NCBI RefSeq assembly: GCF_015712165.1
Contig: NZ_JADPZX010000001.1
Location: 3,985,001-4,049,000 of the forward strand
Origin: Streptomyces spinoverrucosus
GTDB lineage: Bacteria; Actinomycetota; Actinomycetes; Streptomycetales; Streptomycetaceae
Direction: 5' to 3'
Length of the DNA stretch: 64,000 nucleotides
Positions 60,221-64,000 of this stretch are shown here, one piece after another. The notes below the pieces were generated by a model, which saw only the letters and a list, made by a program, of their open reading frames with translations, was not told where the DNA came from and searched no databases. Position 1 is the first letter of the stretch. Every line of letters begins with the position of its first letter. Position numbers and translations under genes: made by a program.

Positions 60221-60939
60221 CTCTCCTCCTCAGCGACCGCGTCCCGCAGCCCCGGCACCACCAGTTCGGTACCGGGGACCAGCGCCATCGGGTCGTCGAT
60301 GTCGTTCGCCTCGGCGATGGTCCGCCAGGCCGTGGCGTCGCCGTACTCCCGCCAGGCCAGCAGGGCCAGGCTGTCCCCCGCCACGACGGTGTGCGTACTG
60401 CGGGCGGTGCGCGCGCCGGACGTCGGGTTCTGGCCCGGCGGGTCGACGCTCGCCTCCTCGATGGACAGCCGGCAGGTGGCCCGCAGCGGCTTGCCGTCCA
60501 CGTCGAACAGCGTGTACGTCACCGACAGGCTGGACAGCACCCCGTCGAACGACGTCGTCCGCGCGGTGCCCCACTCGAACCGCACCCACGGGCTGGCCGG
60601 CTTCTTGCGGCCCAGGCTGGCCGGGGTCGGCACGCACGCCTTCATCAGCTTCTCCACCGCCTGCTCCACCGAGTTGTCGTGCTTGGCGGTGGCGTCCAGG
60701 AACACCTCCAGGCTCAGCACGCGCGGGCCGCTGCCGACGAACTCGGGCAGCGCCGACTGCCCCGCCATCCGGGACGGGGAGCGCCGCCACTCGGTGGTCT
60801 TCTGCAACTGCAGGGTGGAGGGGTTGAACTGGAGGTCGAGCCGCGCGATCGTCCCGCCGGGCTTGGCGCCGACGGAGGCCGGGGGCTCCTTCAGCGTCAG
60901 CTGGGCCCTGGCCCGACTGGAGCGGGACGCTGGGGACAT
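60217..60939 (-). CDS. CIS tube-associated protein with LysM domain
   Basis: 240 aa. N-terminal tube-protein domain (LDLQFNPSTLQLQKTTEW, VLSLEVFLDATAKHDNSVEQ) and C-terminal LysM (HTVVAGDSLALLAWREYGDA). Links tube to spike in extracellular contractile systems. Coupled to the spike gene. Confidence 0.9.
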   Translation of the reverse strand: MSPASRSSRARAQLTLKEPPASVGAKPGGTIARLDLQFNPSTLQLQKTTEWRRSPSRMAGQSALPEFVGSGPRVLSLEVFLDATAKHDNSVEQAVEKLMKACVPTPASLGRKKPASPWVRFEWGTARTTSFDGVLSSLSVTYTLFDVDGKPLRATCRLSIEEASVDPPGQNPTSGARTARSTHTVVAGDSLALLAWREYGDATAWRTIAEANDIDDPMALVPGTELVVPGLRDAVAEEES

Positions 60940-60987
60940 GCCGGCTTCCTTTCCGAGGATGCGGGGACGGGCTTGTGTGAGGGCGTG

Positions 60988-61413
60988 TCAGGAGGGCCGC
61001 AGCCCCTCGTGGGCGATCTCCAGGGTCTCCAGCGCGGCCTGGGAGTTGGAGGGGTCGAAGGACGGGCCCTGCCAGCGCACGGGCACGATCCCGAACACCT
61101 GCCAGCTGATGATCCGGGTCAGGTCCGGTTTCAGCGCGACGATCTCGCCGTCCTTGGGCTCCACCCGCTTCAGCGTCTCGTCGAGCCAGCGGGCGATCTT
61201 CGCCGTGTCGGCGGTGACCGGGCGGGTGAGCGTGATGTTCGACCAGGTCACGCGGCCGGGGAGTTGCCAGGTGAAGCCGTTGTTGCCGCCCTCGGCGTAA
61301 CTCTCGATCTCGACCTCGGCGCCCATGCCGGAGCAGGTGTTGAAGGCGCCCAGGTCGTTGCCGCCGATCGCGAGCCGGAAGAACACGCTCGTCGCGAAGA
61401 TGCTGTCCGTCAT
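60988..61413 (-). CDS. Tail-tube protein
   Basis: 141 aa. FFRLAIGGNDLGAFNTCSGM, EVEIESYAEGGNNGFTWQLP and NITLTRPVTADTAKIARWLD are typical of the second inner-tube subunit. The main tube, sheath and ATPase must lie right of the window. Confidence 0.92.
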   Translation of the reverse strand: MTDSIFATSVFFRLAIGGNDLGAFNTCSGMGAEVEIESYAEGGNNGFTWQLPGRVTWSNITLTRPVTADTAKIARWLDETLKRVEPKDGEIVALKPDLTRIISWQVFGIVPVRWQGPSFDPSNSQAALETLEIAHEGLRPS

Positions 61414-61443
61414 TCGTCCGTCATCCGTTCCGTGCCGCAGTCC

Positions 61444-64000
61444 TCAGCGGCGTCCGTCGTAGGGGCGGCCGGTGCGTTCCCGGCCGCGCCGCAGTTCGGT
61501 GCGGAGCAGCCGGGCCATCGGGTCGAGCAGGCGACGCGCCAGGTCGTCCAGGTCGATGCCGGGGTCGTGCGGCCCGCCGGCCCGGTCCGCGCGCTTGCCG
61601 GGGGCGGGCGTCGCGGAGAACAGGGAAGCCGACCGCGACCGGCCGGGCGTCGGCTCCGACTTGGCCGGTGCGTCCTCGGGTACGGCGAGATCGCCGGCGG
61701 CGGAGGTCGACCGCCGCCCCCGACCGGGCGCCGGCAGCGGCTTGGCCGTCTTCCCCGGGAGTACGGAGTCGTCCGCGCTGTAGACCGCGCGCTGGACCGG
61801 GGTCGCCGGTTCGGGTCCCGTCGTAGCGGCCCTCGGCCGGACCACGGGGACGGCCGCCGGTCCCGGTGCCGACGCCGATGTGGTCGGCGGGTGGTCGGTG
61901 AGCGGCGGTGTCTGCGGCGCGGACACCGGGAGGGATCGTGCCGGTACGGCGGCTGCCGTGCCGGATGTCTGGTGGGACGACGTGGGCCTGACCACCGGGA
62001 CGCGCTGGACGAACCCCGGGGAGCTGGTCCCTCGCACGTCCGGGGAACCGCTCCCTCGTACGCCGGGGGAGCTGATCCCTCGTACGCCCGGGGAACCGCT
62101 CCCTCGTACGCCGGGGGAGCTGATCCCTCGTACCTCCGGGGAACTGATCCCTTGTACGTCCGGGGAACCGCTCCCTCGCACGTCCGGGTTTGGCGCTCCG
62201 TGCGCCGTCGCGCTCCGCTGGACCTGCGGGGTCGCCGGGGCGCCTGCGGACGGTCCCGGCGTGGGCCGCGCGGGCCCCCGGGTGGATGGGGCGGGGGCGC
62301 CGTCGGAGGCAGCCGGTGCCCCGGTCCACCGCGCCGCGACGACCGGAGGGCCGCCGGTGCGCGAAGCAGCGGACGGTGCCGCGGCCCCTTCCGTGGCCCG
62401 GGTGCTGAGGGTGAGCGGGCGCGCGGGGAGCAGCGCGAGGGTGCGGGGGGCCGCCGGGGCGGCGGGGGCAACCGAGCGCATCACGGTGAGGGGGCGCGGG
62501 GCGGCTGCGGCGGGGGGCTGGGTGCCGCCGGGGCTCTTGGGCGTGGGCCGGGCGGCGGTGGTGGTTCCGGGGGTGGTGGTTTCGGCGGTGGGCCGGGGGG
62601 CGCCGGTGGCCCCGGTTGGGGGGCGGGTCGCGCCGGTGCCTTCGGTCGTGGGGCGGGTCGCGCCGGTGCCTTCGGTCGTGGGGCGGGTCGCGCCGGGGCG
62701 CCCGGTCGTCCACCGGATCTCGCCGGTGCCTCCGATTGTGGGCCTGGTCGCGCTGGGGGCCCCAGTCGTGGGCCGGGTCTCGCCGGTGCCTCCGGTTGTG
62801 GGCCTAGTCGCGCCGGGGGCCCCAGTCGTGGGGCGGGGCGCGCCGGTGACCCCGAGCGTGGGGCGGGTCGCGCCGGGGCCTTCGGTCGTGGGGCGGGGCG
62901 CGCCGGTGACCCCGAGCGTGGGGCTGGACTCCCCGGTGACCCCGAGCGTGGGGCGGGACTCGCCGGGGCCTTCGGTCGTGGGGCGGGGCGCGCCGGTGAC
63001 CCCGAGCGTGGGGCTGGACTCCCCGGTGACCCCGAGCGTGGGGCGGGACTCGCCGGGGCCTTCGGTCGTGGGGCGGGGCGCGCCGGTGGCCCCGAGCGTG
63101 GGGCGGGACTCGCCGGGGCCTTCGGTCGTGGGGCGGGGCGCGCCAGGGCGCCCGGTCGTTCGCCGAGTCTCGCCGGGGCCCTCGGTCGCTGGCCTGGCGT
63201 CGGCGGTCGTTCCGGTCGCCGGTCGGGGGTTGCCGGTGTCCCCGGTTGTGGGGCGGGTCGCGCCGGTGGCCCCGGTCGCTGACCTGGCGCCTCCTGGTCC
63301 TTCGGCCGTGGCGCGGGCACCTGTGGTGGTTTCGGACACGGAACGGGCGACCACGACCGGAGTCGGGGCGGCGGCGGGGTCCGGGGGCTGTTGGCCGCCG
63401 GGGCTCGGCGCGGTGGGGCGTACGGCTTTCACGGCCGGTCCTTCCGGTGCCGGACCCTCTGGCGCAGCGGTCCGGGACGGCGTCACCAGCGGCGTGGGGC
63501 CGGGGTCGGTGGTGCCCCCGGTGGTGGAGGGGTCCGCTGGGCGGCGCTGGACGTCGAGGGCTCCCAGCAGCGGCGCGGCCGTTCCGCCCCCTTCTGGCGC
63601 CGGAGGTGCGGACTCGGTGGGCGGCCGGTCGCTATCCGTCGCGGCCCCGGGCCTCTGGTCCTGGCGTGCCGGGGCGCGTTGGACGTCCGGGCCGGGCGCC
63701 GTACGAGAACCGTGGGCGCCATACGCGCCGGAACCAGGCAGGTCGGCGCTCGGCGGCAGCGCGGGCAGCGGCGCGCCCAGGCCACCACGCGCGCGTGCAC
63801 CGCTCCGGCCCGGGGCGGAGGGGCCATCCGGGGTGTGCGGGGCCGGGGTGCCGAGGGCGGTTCCCTTCGCGCTGCCGTCGGACGACGGGCGCGGGATGCC
63901 GACTGTGCCTTCCGCGTGGCGCTGGACGACGGGAAGCGGCGGACCGGACGCGGATCCGGCGCCCTGCGCCAATGGTGTTGCCGTGGAGGGCAGTTCACTC
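61444..64000 (-). CDS. Giant low-complexity CIS-cluster protein with VQR motifs (partial)
   Basis: Open to the right edge; the TTG at 63972 is not needed as a start. More than 850 aa. Repeated VQR tripeptides (PVVQRHAEG, PDVQRAPAR, LDVQRRPAD), long Thr/Pro/Gly/Arg tandem repeats and a short helical C-terminus (IDLDDLARRLLDPMARLLRT) that may dock to the tube. Similar VQR proteins sit beside tube genes in actinomycete injection clusters; role unknown, perhaps cargo or scaffold. Confidence 0.75.
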   Translation of the reverse strand, partial: SELPSTATPLAQGAGSASGPPLPVVQRHAEGTVGIPRPSSDGSAKGTALGTPAPHTPDGPSAPGRSGARARGGLGAPLPALPPSADLPGSGAYGAHGSRTAPGPDVQRAPARQDQRPGAATDSDRPPTESAPPAPEGGGTAAPLLGALDVQRRPADPSTTGGTTDPGPTPLVTPSRTAAPEGPAPEGPAVKAVRPTAPSPGGQQPPDPAAAPTPVVVARSVSETTTGARATAEGPGGARSATGATGATRPTTGDTGNPRPATGTTADARPATEGPGETRRTTGRPGAPRPTTEGPGESRPTLGATGAPRPTTEGPGESRPTLGVTGESSPTLGVTGAPRPTTEGPGESRPTLGVTGESSPTLGVTGAPRPTTEGPGATRPTLGVTGAPRPTTGAPGATRPTTGGTGETRPTTGAPSATRPTIGGTGEIRWTTGRPGATRPTTEGTGATRPTTEGTGATRPPTGATGAPRPTAETTTPGTTTAARPTPKSPGGTQPPAAAAPRPLTVMRSVAPAAPAAPRTLALLPARPLTLSTRATEGAAAPSAASRTGGPPVVAARWTGAPAASDGAPAPSTRGPARPTPGPSAGAPATPQVQRSATAHGAPNPDVRGSGSPDVQGISSPEVRGISSPGVRGSGSPGVRGISSPGVRGSGSPDVRGTSSPGFVQRVPVVRPTSSHQTSGTAAAVPARSLPVSAPQTPPLTDHPPTTSASAPGPAAVPVVRPRAATTGPEPATPVQRAVYSADDSVLPGKTAKPLPAPGRGRRSTSAAGDLAVPEDAPAKSEPTPGRSRSASLFSATPAPGKRADRAGGPHDPGIDLDDLARRLLDPMARLLRTELRRGRERTGRPYDGRR
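62600..63160 (-). repeat. In-frame ~30-bp tandem repeats
   Basis: Units encoding TTEGPGESRP and TLGVTGAPRP (10 residues) repeat many times in the low-complexity protein. Phase with the frame is kept throughout. Confidence 0.8.

Noticed and set aside
62600..63160. CRISPR-like array of ~30-bp repeats
   Set aside because: Imperfect, contiguous coding repeats without spacers.
60391..63282. 963-codon plus-strand frame opposite CIS genes
   Set aside because: Antisense shadow typical of GC-rich DNA; the minus strand holds recognisable tube and LysM domains.

Overview
This window is typical Streptomyces (actinomycete) chromosome: GC-rich with strong third-position bias, GGAG-type ribosome sites, many GTG and TTG starts, ATGA/GTGA overlaps, and family content typical of the genus (SpoIIE-type regulators with ATPase tails, DUF2637/Spd transfer proteins, a cytoplasmic contractile injection system). 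Species cannot be told from the sequence alone.

Layout. 1-3.6 kb: end of a WD40-repeat gene and two coupled genes of unknown role. 3.8-6.5 kb: operon of an exported acidic protein, a sensor kinase and an OmpR-type regulator. 6.6-10.4 kb: SulP transporter with beta-carbonic anhydrase, then a Tat-exported PhoX-like phosphatase. 10.4-12 kb: integrase ghost and a VapBC-type toxin-antitoxin pair. 12.2-15.6 kb: BlaI/M56 regulator pair, tatA, a TerB-like gene and spo0M. Near-identical dyads of the form CTACAG-N2-CTGTAG lie before tatA/blaI and the TerB gene, with a weaker one before spo0M, suggesting a local BlaI regulon. 15.8-20.8 kb: two tandem copies of a long-plus-short CorC/CNNM-type membrane gene pair, each preceded by a tiny ORF overlapping the long gene by GTGA. 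20.8-25.5 kb: phosphotransferase, broken esterase, MFS exporter with divergent XRE regulator, IS701-like remnant.

25.6-45.2 kb is an island built up at the 3' end of a tRNA-Gly(CCC) gene. The younger part (30455-45217) is an integrative conjugative element of the pSAM2/AICE type: 49-bp att repeats, int-xis-rep at the right end, Spd genes, FtsK-like tra, two GntR regulators with visible operators, and cargo that includes a low-GC protein with a HEPN-like RxxxxH motif. An IS481-family element sits two codons before the stop of a DUF1152 gene. The older part (about 25646-30455) keeps a decayed att core with arm-like repeats, a second VapBC pair and an extra fused SecDF.

45.2-50.2 kb: core genes (tRNA-Gly, dcd, phosphoribosyltransferase, Yip1-domain protein, monooxygenase, flavin reductase, SDR). 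50.4-52.8 kb: PAS/GAF/SpoIIE-like/ATPase regulator. 52.8-64 kb (minus strand): one end of a contractile injection system cluster, with tail-tube, LysM/tube-cap, VgrG-like spike, PAAR tip, gp25, gpJ-like and gpI-like baseplate genes, a zinc-ribbon membrane protein, and a very long low-complexity protein that runs off the right edge.
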